A DNA stretch of 29,076 bases from Fragilaria crotonensis (taxonomy: Eukaryota > Bacillariophyta > Fragilariophyceae > Fragilariales > Fragilariaceae), in assembly GCA_022925895.1 (NCBI GenBank), contig JAKSYS010000739.1, positions 1 to 29,076 of the forward strand. Reading direction: 5' to 3'. Numbering within the stretch: position 1 is the stretch's first letter; every line of letters begins with the position of its first letter. The notes beneath the pieces are model-generated. The model saw only the letters and a program-made list of their open reading frames with translations, did not search any database and was not told the DNA's origin. The translations under genes and the position numbers were made by a program. Positions 1 to 10,700 of the stretch are shown one piece after another.

Positions 1-93
1 GTCTGGCCAATGCTACGTTTTCGACGTCTTTCCGTTGGCCCGTTTTTTTGTTGAACGGCCAAACCATTGAAAAACAGGACCGTGTCAAAATGT

Positions 94-114
94 CATATGT
101 CATATGTCATATGT
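94..114. repeat. CATATGT x3 heptamer microsatellite
   Basis: Three perfect head-to-tail copies of the 7-bp unit CATATGT lie about 100 bp upstream of the first start codon, in the 5' flank of the small acidic membrane protein gene. The unit length equals that of the larger array near 26330. No function can be assigned. The rest of 1-215 shows nothing else recognisable. Confidence 0.8.
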
Positions 115-215
115 CAAATCTGGTGTCTCGTCTCGAGGATCTGATGTATTTGAACATTTGAACGGAGAGGTCTGGAGGAACCCAGGAAATAGCATATAAT
201 TGAAAGCCCATCACG

Positions 216-710
216 ATGATCCTTCTGCGGGCTCCTCGTCATGTTTCCCTGGTTACTTTCTTGCTACTAGCGATAGCCGTTACATGCTGTGATTCGTTTT
301 CCACTCCTCATCTGCGGCAGCAACAACGGCACCAAAAGTTGCTATCGTGGACGCCAACAGGACTCTACGGCTCCTATTTTGATGAGGAAGACGAAGAGGA
401 TCGAGAATTCGCTCGCATTCGGAGTGGCAGAAAAAGTCGTACTCTTGAAAAGGAAGAAATGATGGAAGAGCTAGATGATGTCGTGGATGATTATTTCAAC
501 AACAACAACGATGATGATGATTATCAAGGCATTATTCCAAATGCTCTCTTGGATAATATCGATCCAGAAGGATCGGCCGAGCGAGTGGGAGAACTTTTCA
601 CTGACAAGCAGTTCTGGATCGATATTGGATTACTGTTGCTGTTCCTCAACTTTCTCGACAATCTTCGAGATCCGACTGTCTTTGATGCCATTGACATGGC
701 AACCATGTAA
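216..710 (+). CDS. Small acidic membrane protein, probably plastid-targeted, unknown function
   Basis: A 164-residue protein that I do not recognise. Residues 9-24 form a hydrophobic signal peptide (VSLVTFLLLAIAVTCC) followed by DSFSTP, with Phe28 at the position expected for the ASAFAP-type cleavage motif of diatom plastid proteins, and then a basic, Gln/His-rich transit-like stretch (residues 31-42). The middle is strongly acidic (residues 56-63, 84-104) with an Asn/Asp run. Residues 132-149 (QFWIDIGLLLLFLNFLDNL) could be a membrane segment near the C-terminus. The predicted topology is import through the ER-derived outer plastid membrane and anchoring by the C-terminal helix. The ATG at 216 is chosen because the signal peptide begins there. 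A lineage-specific thylakoid or envelope protein is possible, but the plastid assignment is inference from the presequence alone. Confidence 0.65.
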   Translation: MILLRAPRHVSLVTFLLLAIAVTCCDSFSTPHLRQQQRHQKLLSWTPTGLYGSYFDEEDEEDREFARIRSGRKSRTLEKEEMMEELDDVVDDYFNNNNDDDDYQGIIPNALLDNIDPEGSAERVGELFTDKQFWIDIGLLLLFLNFLDNLRDPTVFDAIDMATM

Positions 711-1108
711 TCAACAACTTACAGAAGCTTCTTCATCAAACCTTGTGTCTGCGATTTCCACATGGCATGGCCCGGGAATTAGTCGTCAGTGGAATTGAGA
801 GCTGCAGGTCATGAGACGAAAAGAGATCCAGCAAGCAAGATACAATGACGCTGGGCTTCGTCTCGTAAAACATCGTATTTCCATCGTGAGCATGCAGAAT
901 CTCATTTGACTCTGGACTCGGGATTGTATTGTATGAAATTGGAGCCAGTTCTGTGCAACATGTGAAGTGCAGCACTCGGATAAATTCAGTAGAACTCTAC
1001 TACCAGTAGTCGACGTCTTTGTTGCCGTTGCGGAAGACGAACTCGTATTGCGCGAAAAGAGGATATTGACAATTCTAAAAGCTACTCCGAGAAGTCGACA
1101 GGTTTATA
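711..1108. other. Convergent intergenic region, no gene seen
   Basis: This 398-bp spacer lies between the 3' ends of two convergent genes and presumably holds both 3' UTRs. The open frames in it are short and show no family features. No RNA gene or repeat was recognised. Confidence 0.5.
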
Positions 1109-3199
1109 CTAGGCTACCGGTGCACATGACTGCCGTCCTACCAATGCGAGCGCCTCCAACAATGAGTCAAGTTGCGGAGCCGCAAATCCACCCAATCGGT
1201 GACGGGCCGATGACACAAGCCCATGCGCCTCTCGAAACGTATGGCAGGCAGCATGTGAGTCGCAAATTTCATGTTGTAGGCTGCCAATCAAGAACATTGT
1301 ATTTGCGACGGTTTCGACATTCTTTAGGCCATCGCCGTGGAACTGACCCGACATCAGATCTTTCGTTCTCAGGGACATGCCGAGAGATTGTTGGGCAGAC
1401 TGGAGTGCCATCAAATTGTTGCCTCTTGCGTAGTGGAGTTCGCTAATTCTGAACAGCGTCTCAGCAATAGTATCGCTGTCGGTGGATGCCGCTTGCAGTT
1501 GAAGTATGTCACTTAGCGTGGCGATGGCCTCCTCCAGAAGGCCCTTTCCTCCTTGAAGATGAGCTAATCTAGCGAGCGTCGCACATATCTTCTTCGGATC
1601 TTCTTGAAAACGACCTATGCTCTTGATTCGCAATGCTTCCTTCAACGAAGTGTAGGCAGCGTCCAATTCATCGCATTCAATCTGGAGTGTGCCAAGGTTG
1701 TACCAGAGGCAAGCAACGTCTGGATGGTCACTGCCAAAAAGGCGTTGACGCAGTTGAAGGGACATATTGAAGGAGGCAATAGCTTCTTTACGCGATCCCA
1801 TGCGATCGTAGATGAGACCCAGGTTGTAACAAATGGTGGAGTATAAGTTCAAGATCGAATCGTGTACGTTGGAGGCGACGACGAGCGATGCATCCGAGAG
1901 CATTTGCTTGCCAAGTTCCGGTTTAGAAAGTTCCACCGCGCTGTTGGTTGTCAGAGCTTGTTGGTAGCAACGTATCGCCTCGTCAAGCCGTCCCAGTTCC
2001 TGTAGAATGCGACCGATGTTGTTGTAAGTCACACTGACGCTGATTCCATCACTATTCTTAGATAGTTTGTCCTCAATGTCAAGCTCATATTTATAGAAAA
2101 TCATGGCTTCCTCAAGCTGACGACGTTGAAAGAGAAGGGTTCCGATGTAATTAAGAATTGATGCAACCTCTGCATCGAAGGCACCGAATTCCTCTCGAGC
2201 TTCCAGCAGCGCTCGAACTGTACGAACGACCTCAATCGATAAATGGTCATCCTTATCATCATTTTCAATGAGAAGGAGGTAGGAGATGGCTGGAATGGGA
2301 TCAAGGTTTGAATCGACTTGGGTGGCATGTTTGAGGTATTCCTTGATATGAACCTTGGACGTATTCTTGTCACCGCTGGCGTACAGGTAAAATCCAAGGT
2401 TAAGGTGCGAGCAAACAACGTCAGGGTGGTCAGCTGGCAGCCATGAGGATCTCAGGCGAAGAACCTCCCGGAAAACGCAAAGCAAGTCCGTCTTGTTCAC
2501 ATCCCCTGTCATCCATTTGGTGCGAGCAAAATTAGATGCAAAAGTCGCTTTTGTCAAGGCCCATTCTCGCTCATCGCCAACGTGAACTACGTAAAGAGAC
2601 AATTCCAATGCCGCTTCAAAGTGAAACAAAGCATTTAGGTCATCGCCGTCGATGTATCGGATGTGGCCCAAGTTGTTGTGGATAAGCGCTCGTATGTGAG
2701 ATAAACAACTCAGCACAACATCCGACCCGATCAAGTCTCGTGACCAATTCTTCGTCAAAGCGGCCAACGCTTGCCCGAAAGAGTCGGCCGCGGCGTCGTA
2801 ATTCCCGCTGGAGTGTTGGACCACACCCTTGTTGTATAACAGGACCGCCATTATGATAGATAACTCAGGCGTTGGCAACAGAGAGTATTCGATATGCAGA
2901 GGTGAGTGAATGGGACGCGGACCGACGTCGCATTCACCTTCAAAGAATGAGTCAGGAGCATGGTGAAGGGTAACCGCATGGGAATTTATCGATGGGTAGA
3001 GAAGCTTGTGGTTCATGGAAGCTGGACACTTATTAGCTTCACCGTTCCAACGTGTACCTTCCGTTTCCACCATGAGCAGTGCCGAGTCGAAGCTCTCGAT
3101 CGCTTCCTCTGCCTTTCCAGAGCAGTAAAGGCTATTTCCCAGCCCATGAAGATGTTCCACAGAAGGGATTCGCTTCATGCCATGTTGAGTGGCATTCAT
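1109..3199 (-). CDS. Tetratricopeptide-repeat protein (kinesin-light-chain-like TPRs)
   Basis: A 696-residue, uninterrupted protein made almost entirely of TPR helices. Recognisable repeats lie at about residues 14-45 (GNSLYCSGKAEEAIESFDSAL), 119-149 (YNKGVVQHSSGNYDAAADSF), 171-202, 264-290, 348-377, 390-418 (YNNIGRILQELGRLDEAIRC), 457-487, 498-528, 536-568, 578-608 and 633-662. The repeats around 251-262 and 487-498 carry the HPDV signature typical of the 42-residue kinesin-light-chain TPR subclass (TPR_10/TPR_12). No catalytic domain, signal peptide or membrane helix is visible, so a soluble scaffold that binds partner proteins is the likely role; the partner is unknown. TPR proteins of this type are numerous in diatoms, and orthology to kinesin light chain is not implied. 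The ATG at 3199 starts directly before the first TPR. Confidence 0.85.
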   Translation of the reverse strand: MNATQHGMKRIPSVEHLHGLGNSLYCSGKAEEAIESFDSALLMVETEGTRWNGEANKCPASMNHKLLYPSINSHAVTLHHAPDSFFEGECDVGPRPIHSPLHIEYSLLPTPELSIIMAVLLYNKGVVQHSSGNYDAAADSFGQALAALTKNWSRDLIGSDVVLSCLSHIRALIHNNLGHIRYIDGDDLNALFHFEAALELSLYVVHVGDEREWALTKATFASNFARTKWMTGDVNKTDLLCVFREVLRLRSSWLPADHPDVVCSHLNLGFYLYASGDKNTSKVHIKEYLKHATQVDSNLDPIPAISYLLLIENDDKDDHLSIEVVRTVRALLEAREEFGAFDAEVASILNYIGTLLFQRRQLEEAMIFYKYELDIEDKLSKNSDGISVSVTYNNIGRILQELGRLDEAIRCYQQALTTNSAVELSKPELGKQMLSDASLVVASNVHDSILNLYSTICYNLGLIYDRMGSRKEAIASFNMSLQLRQRLFGSDHPDVACLWYNLGTLQIECDELDAAYTSLKEALRIKSIGRFQEDPKKICATLARLAHLQGGKGLLEEAIATLSDILQLQAASTDSDTIAETLFRISELHYARGNNLMALQSAQQSLGMSLRTKDLMSGQFHGDGLKNVETVANTMFLIGSLQHEICDSHAACHTFREAHGLVSSARHRLGGFAAPQLDSLLEALALVGRQSCAPVA

Positions 3200-5184
3200 T
3201 TTACAAAAAGAATGGCTTTGTGGTCTCGCTTGGGAGCTGGAATCCTAAAAAGTGGAGATCAATCACACACGAGACACAATCTCGACTGACGGCAGCAAGC
3301 AAAGGCGATGAGGTCACGAAGCGGACATGTCTTCGATGTCGTGATTGCCGACATAGTTTCGAAGCCACACTGGCTCATTCCGAGCGATATTGCCCTTCGA
3401 TATTAGTAGCCGACAGGCAAAACGCAAAAATGTTAGTCGGATAAATTACCACGTATCTCGGTGTTTTCGGAGACTTGCGACTTTGGCGTGGGCAGCTATT
3501 CTTGCCATCTGTTCACTTGCGAACACTTCTGGCCAATCGTTGATCGTCAAATTTATTCCACTGTCGTGGATTCATCCATCAGAGGCTGCGCCTTGTCACT
3601 CCATATGTTTTTCGGCGGTTGTTCAGGTGGCTTGTTCGGTACAAGTAGGAGAATTTCCGGGTTCCTCGGACCACGTACGAAGCACCACGCAACCACCTCA
3701 AGAAAGTGTCATGTGTCCAGGCCACGACCAGAACCAGACGAGGCTAACAATAATGGTCCCATCGAGGTTACTTAAGCGGATGTCAGTGTAATCATTGCTA
3801 TAGCCCCTTCCTGCATCGAACTCGAATCGTGAAGTCTGCGGAAGCCCTCATATTACGCACCCACACCACGCCGTGGCTGAATGCCACGCACATCAAATAA
3901 CCGAACACGTCGTGACGCATAAATGCGTCGATACTGCCAACGTTGCCGATACCTAGCAAATAGAACGTCGCTTTACAACTGATCTGTCGTTTCTCGCTTG
4001 TGCGAACTCGCCATGCTCCACTGACCTTTCACCTTTCACTCCCACCTGCACCGAATGCATCCAGGAAATGGTGAAACTGGGCCCAGCCAGAGGCTACCGA
4101 CCGACTGCATGTACGGAGGAAGGGCACAGTACGGAATGTTGTCCTCCACATCAACGTTGCTAGATCATGTTCACCTCAAGGGCTGATCTATGGAAACCTA
4201 TCACGGCCTCAAAATAATCGAACGCCATCATGGCAGTACGTGTAGCGTTCGAAGGCAATGCCATCATGCCAAGCTAGCGCACGGCCAAGTCAATTCTTTC
4301 GATTATGGAAAGCGAACACGTTATAAGCGCTCCAGGCCAAAGTTACCTTTTTTGCATGAGATGTCCCGGGACAATATTATCTCTAACGAAATGACGTGTA
4401 CAGCGTTGCCGTGTGAGCTGACCCCCCTGATTCGGCAACAGAACCACATCGGCTGGAAGCAAATTTAACTGGCAGGGTCCGTACCTCGTGGATTCGCCTC
4501 ACATGGTCGTTACACAATTGCAATAACCAACATCTCTCCCTAAACAAAAACTTACCGGAGACTTTAATTTCTCACCACGATGTGGGATGAGTAGTATGTT
4601 CTCGAGATCCTCCGGCACTATGTAGTACATGGACAACGTGCTTCTACCAAAGCAAGAGCTAGTAGCCGCGAGCTTGACCGACTTTGATTGCGAAAGTTCA
4701 CGATGATCAAACACAAACTCTTGATCCCAGCGCCTAGGTATGCCACTGCAGATTGGCTTACGATCCACACATGATATTCAAATCAATTATTATAATAGTA
4801 AAATCAGAAGAGATACGATGGGTAAGTTTGATCCGATCATTCCTGGTGATTTTTCCTCTCTATGGATTATCGAGCGCGGGTGGCATCCATCCATCCAGTG
4901 TCAGACAGAGTGGGTCGAATTGCGAAGGTGTACTAAATCTGCAGTTTTGGCCAACGTTGCTGTTAGTTTTATGGTGTAGTCGTATAGGTCGTGCAATAGT
5001 GCTCGGTGATAGAACCATCGTTGTAATTGAGAGCGAATGAGCTGTTAGCATCAACTATGTCCTATGTCACAGCAGTTAAGAACTTCAGACGACCAAGCTC
5101 ATTGCTATAGTCATACACCACACACCGACCTGCATGTCGACGGTAATTGGCGACAAAGACACAATTAGCTTCTTGACGAAATTC
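3200..5184. other. 2 kb gene-poor gap
   Basis: No convincing gene is visible. It begins with the 5' flank of the TPR gene and ends at the 3' end of the Mpv17-like gene. The longest open frame (3390-3791, +, 133 codons) contains one hydrophobic stretch (LATLAWAAILAICSL) but has no recognisable domain, and another frame overlaps it on the same strand. No tRNA-like B box, transposon end or tandem repeat was found. A small lineage-specific or non-coding gene cannot be excluded. Confidence 0.4.
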
Positions 5185-6201
5185 TTAACCTATCCGGTCT
5201 TCTAGGTGGCGGTTGCGATGAGTCATGAAACTCACAATAGCATCCCAAATGACATCAGTCATGTTCATGGCAACGGTTCGCAGAGCGACAGGAAGAAATC
5301 GGAAGCAAAGAAATCCAAGGGGCATGAGCATGATACTTGTGGCCCAGCTCGCCTTGAGCGTATCAGCGTAATCTCGACGAAATTGAGGAATAATGTGTTT
5401 GCGAAGGTCGTAACCTTCCATGATTCCTGTATTGATGAAGGCAGTAGCAACAAAGACAGAATCCAAGACAAGCATATCGGCAACCAAATGAGTAAGCGCA
5501 GCAAAAGTTCCTTGGACCGGTAACAAGTGCTCAAACAGATTGTAGCCCAAATGCATCAGAGGCCCAGACACGAAAAATCCACCCATCATTATCGACAAAC
5601 CGCGTCGTGAATCATACAAGAAGTTGGATCGATTGGATGTATTTCCATTCAGCCCCTTCCTGTGATTCAGTCGATGTTCCAGGTTCTGCGCCATAAAGTC
5701 ACCACAAATTCCAATAACACCGGCGCTGATCGCTTTGGTGACACAAGGAAATGCAACCAGGCTGGTCATGTAGAAGGCAAAAAAATGTTGCAGCATGATT
5801 GCGATAGTCTTGAAAAGTGCGGCACCGTAGCTTTGCATCAGGATAAGGCCAAGAGCAAGCGCCCAGCGGAACGGAGCCTGGGAGGCTGGAGTCGAGAGCG
5901 TGGAAGCAAACATAAGTGGATTGCCGTTCCGATTAGAAGATTTCATTATCGTCGAAAGGGATGCCAAAAGAAGAAGCGGGAATTTGGGCCACGCCTCAGA
6001 TTTCCCGGAATTAATACCCTCAGACACGTCTCGAGGTGATCGATGCTCTTGAGCAAGTTGTTGGTCAAGATTCAGTGCACCACGTGGCGATGGAGGAAAA
6101 GGTGATTGAATCGAGATCAATCGTTGCGATTGAGGACTCACGAAGCCTTCCGCGCGATACGTCATGACACACAGGAGGGACAGTAGTAATAGGCGGTACA
6201 T
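5185..6201 (-). CDS. Mpv17/PMP22-family membrane protein, probably plastid-targeted
   Basis: The C-terminal two thirds match the Mpv17/PMP22 family of small integral membrane proteins of mitochondria, peroxisomes and plastids. Counting from the upstream ATG at 6315, family landmarks are FYMTSLVAFPCVTKAISAG (181-199) with GDFMAQ (205-210), DSRRGLSIMMGGFFVSGPLMH (235-255), the AD-VLDSVFVA helix (279-290), and the tail ADTLKASWATSIMLMPLGFLCFRFLP (317-342), where W324 takes the place of the family W-P motif. I prefer the ATG at 6201 (Met39), which opens a clean signal peptide (YRLLLLSLLCVMTYRAEG) followed by FVSP, an ASAFAP-like motif with Phe58. The upstream ATG at 6315 would bury this signal. 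The transporter or channel role is known only poorly for the family. No frame breaks are present. Confidence 0.85.
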   Translation of the reverse strand: MYRLLLLSLLCVMTYRAEGFVSPQSQRLISIQSPFPPSPRGALNLDQQLAQEHRSPRDVSEGINSGKSEAWPKFPLLLLASLSTIMKSSNRNGNPLMFASTLSTPASQAPFRWALALGLILMQSYGAALFKTIAIMLQHFFAFYMTSLVAFPCVTKAISAGVIGICGDFMAQNLEHRLNHRKGLNGNTSNRSNFLYDSRRGLSIMMGGFFVSGPLMHLGYNLFEHLLPVQGTFAALTHLVADMLVLDSVFVATAFINTGIMEGYDLRKHIIPQFRRDYADTLKASWATSIMLMPLGFLCFRFLPVALRTVAMNMTDVIWDAIVSFMTHRNRHLEDRIG

Positions 6202-6404
6202 TCTTGAATCTCTGTGTGCCGGGAACATCATGGTCACGTTCCACGTAGCGGAAGAAAGAACAACTAAACAATGAAGTTTTGGAATGGTAGGCGCAGATCG
6301 AAACATGAACTCCATAGTTCGCTTGCGTGTGTGTCAGTGTGTGTCAACCATTGACGAGCTGACGATTGACGAATTGGAATCTCGAATTCTCTGGTTTGGG
6401 CGTA

Positions 6405-6485
6405 CTCCGAGTACATGGTACTTGTACTACTACTAGCTTGAGGTACCAGTACTACTTGTACGCCAGTACTCTGTATGTACAAGTA
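6405..6485. repeat. GTAC-rich cluster upstream of the Mpv17-like gene
   Basis: Many GTAC tetramers and their half sites (GTACTTGTAC, AGTACATGGTAC, CCAGTAC) are packed into about 80 bp, some 200-280 bp upstream of the preferred ATG at 6201. Similar clusters occur at 19560-21120, 21810-21870 and 24430-24665. It could be a cis-regulatory cluster or debris of a GTAC-rich repeat family; the sequence does not decide between these. Confidence 0.45.
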
Positions 6486-6604
6486 GACTACTATCGACGA
6501 GTGTGTTATGAGTGTGAGCACAAGAACATACACGTTCTGAATGCGTCACAAAAAGGATTCTGACCACCCATTCTTCATTTCTGTACTGGTACCGTCGATA
6601 TTTC

Positions 6605-7502
6605 TGATAGACTTCCAGTATCGCCCTACATATTTTTACATCTATCCCGATCCCTAACTGTCGCCCGTGTGCACAGTAAAACGTTACATCCGTGCTCCAG
6701 TAACCAGTGCGACACTGCACGACTGGAATCAAAACTCTTGTCGATTCAAATTCATGTTCATCTCATCCCATGAGATTGAACACTCATTTTCAAACGAGAC
6801 TCAACGCCTCGTATACGGACGACCACGCCGCGACACGAAACGACGTCTCCGAGAAACGAGGAGTGTTCCTCATTGTTCCCAGGAACACTCCCCTTCATTC
6901 AGACCTCTCATCTGTTGCCCCTCCTCACTCTTCTCACAATTGTCGAAATAATTCATTTTTAGTGCCACTCACCTTTTCTGCACATACTGCACATATTTGC
7001 ACAACATGAATGAAATTGACCATGACGAATTTTTACCGCCGGTCGTCAAATTGTCAACCTCACCATACTGTACATATATCAGTAGTCAGTACGACGGTAC
7101 TCACTATTACGACAGCACACAACACGGCAATCAGTACAGCAGTACTTTTTTGCACATCACTTCCTCTGCCCGGCCATAGTCCGTGCACGTCTGAGTCTAT
7201 CGTTACCGTACATAACGATAAACTATTAGACAGTGCCCACTATGACCAAAGCGATATTCTTACTAGTCAGTCCCTCGCACATTTATGTAGCGATAGACAG
7301 ACAGATAGTATACGTATCGTTTTCTGTAGCGGTAGACAGCATTGTATTGCTGTACCGTACACAGATACACTAAGCAGTAGTCAGTGTCGTACTAGACACT
7401 CACCTACTGGGGGCGTGCCCCATAACGGTCACGTCCTGGTTCTTAACCCGAACCTTATGCCGACATGCGCGTCGACAGGTTCCGTTAACCCGAACCCTAT
7501 CA
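6605..7502 (+). repeat. 5' LTR
   Basis: This 898-bp segment starts TGATAG and ends CTATCA, a perfect 6-bp terminal inverted repeat. Positions 6605 to about 7060 recur at 11689-12147, and about 7060-7502 recur at about 21355-21801. The first half is nearly identical between copies; the second half is visibly more diverged. Open frames inside the LTR are incidental. Confidence 0.9.
6860..6891 (+). repeat. Perfect 11-bp stem hairpin in the LTR
   Basis: The arms GGAGTGTTCCT and AGGAACACTCC are exact reverse complements separated by 10 nt. The same stem is kept in the 3' LTR at 11946-11978, although the loop differs there (11 nt). It could be an RNA structure or a factor-binding palindrome in U3/R, or a termination or polyadenylation aid. 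The role is not known. Confidence 0.7.
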
Positions 7503-7606
7503 TGGTTGCTCGCCAGGCTTCTATCCTGGCCGGTCGCCGGGTTCCCTCCCCCGGAAACTCCGACCACTTTCAATTTAAATTTGGTGCCTAGCACCGATTT
7601 AAATTG
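7503..7606 (+). promoter_or_regulatory. Primer-binding start and structured leader
   Basis: Immediately after the LTR terminal CA the sequence reads TGGTTGCTCGCC; the TGG fits the complement of a tRNA 3' CCA end, but the priming tRNA is not identified. Three hairpins follow: GCCAGG...CCTGGC (7512-7530), CCGGG...CCCGG (7537-7554), and a long one at 7571-7606 with arms CAATTTAAAT and ATTTAAATTG around an inner GGTGC-CTA-GCACC stem. Such leaders hold dimerisation or packaging signals in retroelements; that role here is inference. Confidence 0.6.
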
Positions 7607-7766
7607 CACTAACCTTTGTTCTTTTCTATTCCAGATCTCACTCAATACCAGCAGTACATGTTCCTACTGCCTGAGAATTGAAATTCTCATTCCTTGTGCT
7701 CACTTTTTTTTGCAAAACTTGTCTAACCCAACTCACCCTTCATCCTCAAACTTTGCAACTCTCACC

Positions 7767-10700
7767 ATGGTCAACCCAGCACTAACCCATTTGCCTCCAA
7801 CTGAGGCCAACTGCCCACCCTCCCATTGTGTCAAACCAACGACACACATTGGTGAACTATGTCGCCGCCGACAGCACATTACAGCTCCTTTTGATGCACT
7901 CAAAAATGCTGTCCTACCTTTCAAGAAGCATTCCTTTTCCAATGTTGCAACAACTAACACTTCTTCCATTGCTGAATCTAACACCTACAGGCCCAAGAAG
8001 AGCCCCAAGCAAGCTCCAGGCCATTTTCAGCACACCGAAACGGCCCTGACTCCTGAGCAAGAGTCCGTCATCTCGCGTTTTCTTGAAACCATCGATCAAG
8101 AACGCCTCCAAGTCAAGACACCAACAACAGAGTTAACTACGCCTGCGAACTCTCCTACGAAGCAGGATCTACCGATATGGGTCGCTCCCATTCTCTTTCC
8201 ATCAAAAACGGCGCCATCAACGACATCGCAGCCGCCGAACTCCAAGACATTCAAGACATTTATGCGCGCAATACCTTCGCTTCCACCATCATCCCGCGCC
8301 AAGAAGACCCAACTCGCCTCCTACGAAAGGCCTATCAAGAACCAACGTGTCAGATTCAATTTTAACGTCCAAACCATCAAGATCAAGAACAACAATGAAG
8401 TCGCGAAATGCGACTCTTTCAAGATTCCGGCGACGAACGCCGAAGACCTCCACTACGACAAGAGGGGTATCATCCAAACCGCCTTGAAAAGGGCTCTCCA
8501 ATGCATGTCCACAATCAAAATTCCGACGAATATTCGAGGAGAAATCGTCCAAACAGTGGACTGCATCAAAGAATTAGCGCAGAACGTACGTTTTCCTACG
8601 CCGTGCAAGCGCGAAGCTCGCAAGAGCGATTCTGACGACGACATCACATCAAGCGAAGCCAGAGCTTCCCACAACATGTCTGCTTTCCTTCAGGCACCAA
8701 GAACTGACAGAGAACAAGCAAAAACAATAATGGCAATATTGGACAAAGTCCATGGCCAAAGTTGCAAATTCTCCTCTGAGTGCCTCTCCAAGTCTCCAGA
8801 ACTGCTGAATCTACCTCCAAGTACTACAATGATGCAGCTCTCTATGAGATTGGAAGAACTTCACAGAATTTTCTTCCCAACTTTACCTGAGAAGGTCATT
8901 CCATTTGTTAGGAACCATAACAAAGCAGTCATACAGCATGACAGCATCCTTATCTTGCCTGTGACCCCTCCGGTTACAACTTCCCATCAAACTGTCGGCA
9001 CTTCAATTGCTACTCAGAATGATGAGAACACCCTCATCCACGGTGACGCCATCAATGGCCCCGTTCTGCACGACGGAATTGGTCCGATGTCCGAACGCGA
9101 CCCCGGAAATGAAAATGCCATTAACCCCAACTTCAACGACGACATTTCCGATAACGGCCTTGACATAGGTAACATGTCATGCGGCATCCGATGGAAACGA
9201 ACAATGACAGCGATATTCATCAAGACTCCCCCGGACGAGAAATCGAAATTCCCTACGTCGAATTCCCCTCCCACGCCGCCCTACACAGACAAGACTCCCG
9301 CGGACACCACCTACGAATCTGCCGACATGCTGACGACTACGATTCCAGCACAGCCACAGACAATGTCCGCCTTCCGCCACCCGCCGGACACCAAGATCTA
9401 CCGTGACTCAGACATCAAGCACAACAAGAAAACTACCCAATTCTCAGTCACACTTCCACAATTTTTGAACAGAAAGCCTGTAGCTTTTGAAAGCTGCAAT
9501 CCCTTCAGTTTTCTGTCAATTGCTGAGAACTCTCACAAGCTGCATCCCACCACCGACAGCGCCTCCGATTGCCTACTATCTACAACGGCAGGCATCACCA
9601 ACTTGATCAACACAATGTCAAACAATCACCCAGAATATCCATACACAAACAAGACACCAGAGACACTCCTTCATGTCATTCCTGGTGAGTCTAGTTCTGT
9701 GTGTTCAAACAATGAAAACAAAGAAAAATCTATTACTTGCAACTCACTTACTCCTCCTGGCCACAGACACAATGATGTGAATGTAGCAACAGAGGATACT
9801 TGCAATGTGATAAGATATGAATTGGAAAAACATCAAAGTCTTTGCAAACACAATGCCCTTGCTGTTCAAACTCCCAGATCATTACTTTTACCAAAAACAA
9901 TTCCGAAAACACAGACATCAACAACAAACGCTCCGTCAACCGAAAATGCACCTCCAGAAGAAGCAAATGCTCACCAAGAAGTGCACCAACCAATGTTTGC
10001 AAACACGCCAACTTGTCGTGAAACATTTCTTGATGACAATGAGCAAGAAAATAATGATGATGATCTGCCTCAAACTCCCTTAACCTCCCCAGATGGTGCC
10101 CTGACATCATCAACCAGGACCGACTTCACATATCCACCGATTGAAGACCTCACAAGGACGCTCCTGAAATATGCCAAGATTGCAAACCTTCAGGAACTTA
10201 GCTTCCCAACTGACCTTCTCTCACGAAGACGACAATTTAACGCCTTCATGGATAACCTCCGAATCATATGCAGCATATCACCATGGACCCAAGTCTTTGA
10301 CCTTGGCCGAGACAAATCAATTACTCTCATCCATGGTGTTGGTATTGCACTCTTCAATCTGATTTTCACCAACATCTGTGAGCCCTGCCAGACACACATT
10401 ATTGACTGTTCCCAGATGCCAGAACAGCCATTCTGACTCTAAGACGCCACTGCACCGCTCACCCAAGATCACATTGAACGCACGCGAATCCTTCTACTCC
10501 ATCAAGCAAGGACATCAAGAAGTTGCAACATCCTACTTGAATCGCATTCGGACATTATCACGCGACTGTTATCACGCCGGAATCACAAACACCGATGCTG
10601 ATATAATCAAACGAGCATTCATGGCGGCAGCAATCACCACTTCTATGCTGCTTCCTACCAACGCTTTGATGCCGACATCCGTCGAGCAGAATTACATGAC

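Noticed and set aside
967..1446. 159-codon plus-strand ORF
   Set aside because: Mostly antisense to the intact TPR gene; no family features.
3390..3791. 133-codon plus-strand ORF and an overlapping 104-codon ORF (3461-3775)
   Set aside because: Two overlapping frames without a domain; one hydrophobic stretch is not enough to call a secreted protein.
6997..7591. 193-codon and other ORFs within the 5' LTR
   Set aside because: The reading frame is not kept in the homologous 3' LTR, and the LTR explains the sequence.
7506..7766. Upstream extension of the gag frame to an ATG at 7506
   Set aside because: It would read through the primer-binding start and the leader hairpins; the ATG at 7767 has a good context (ACCATGG).
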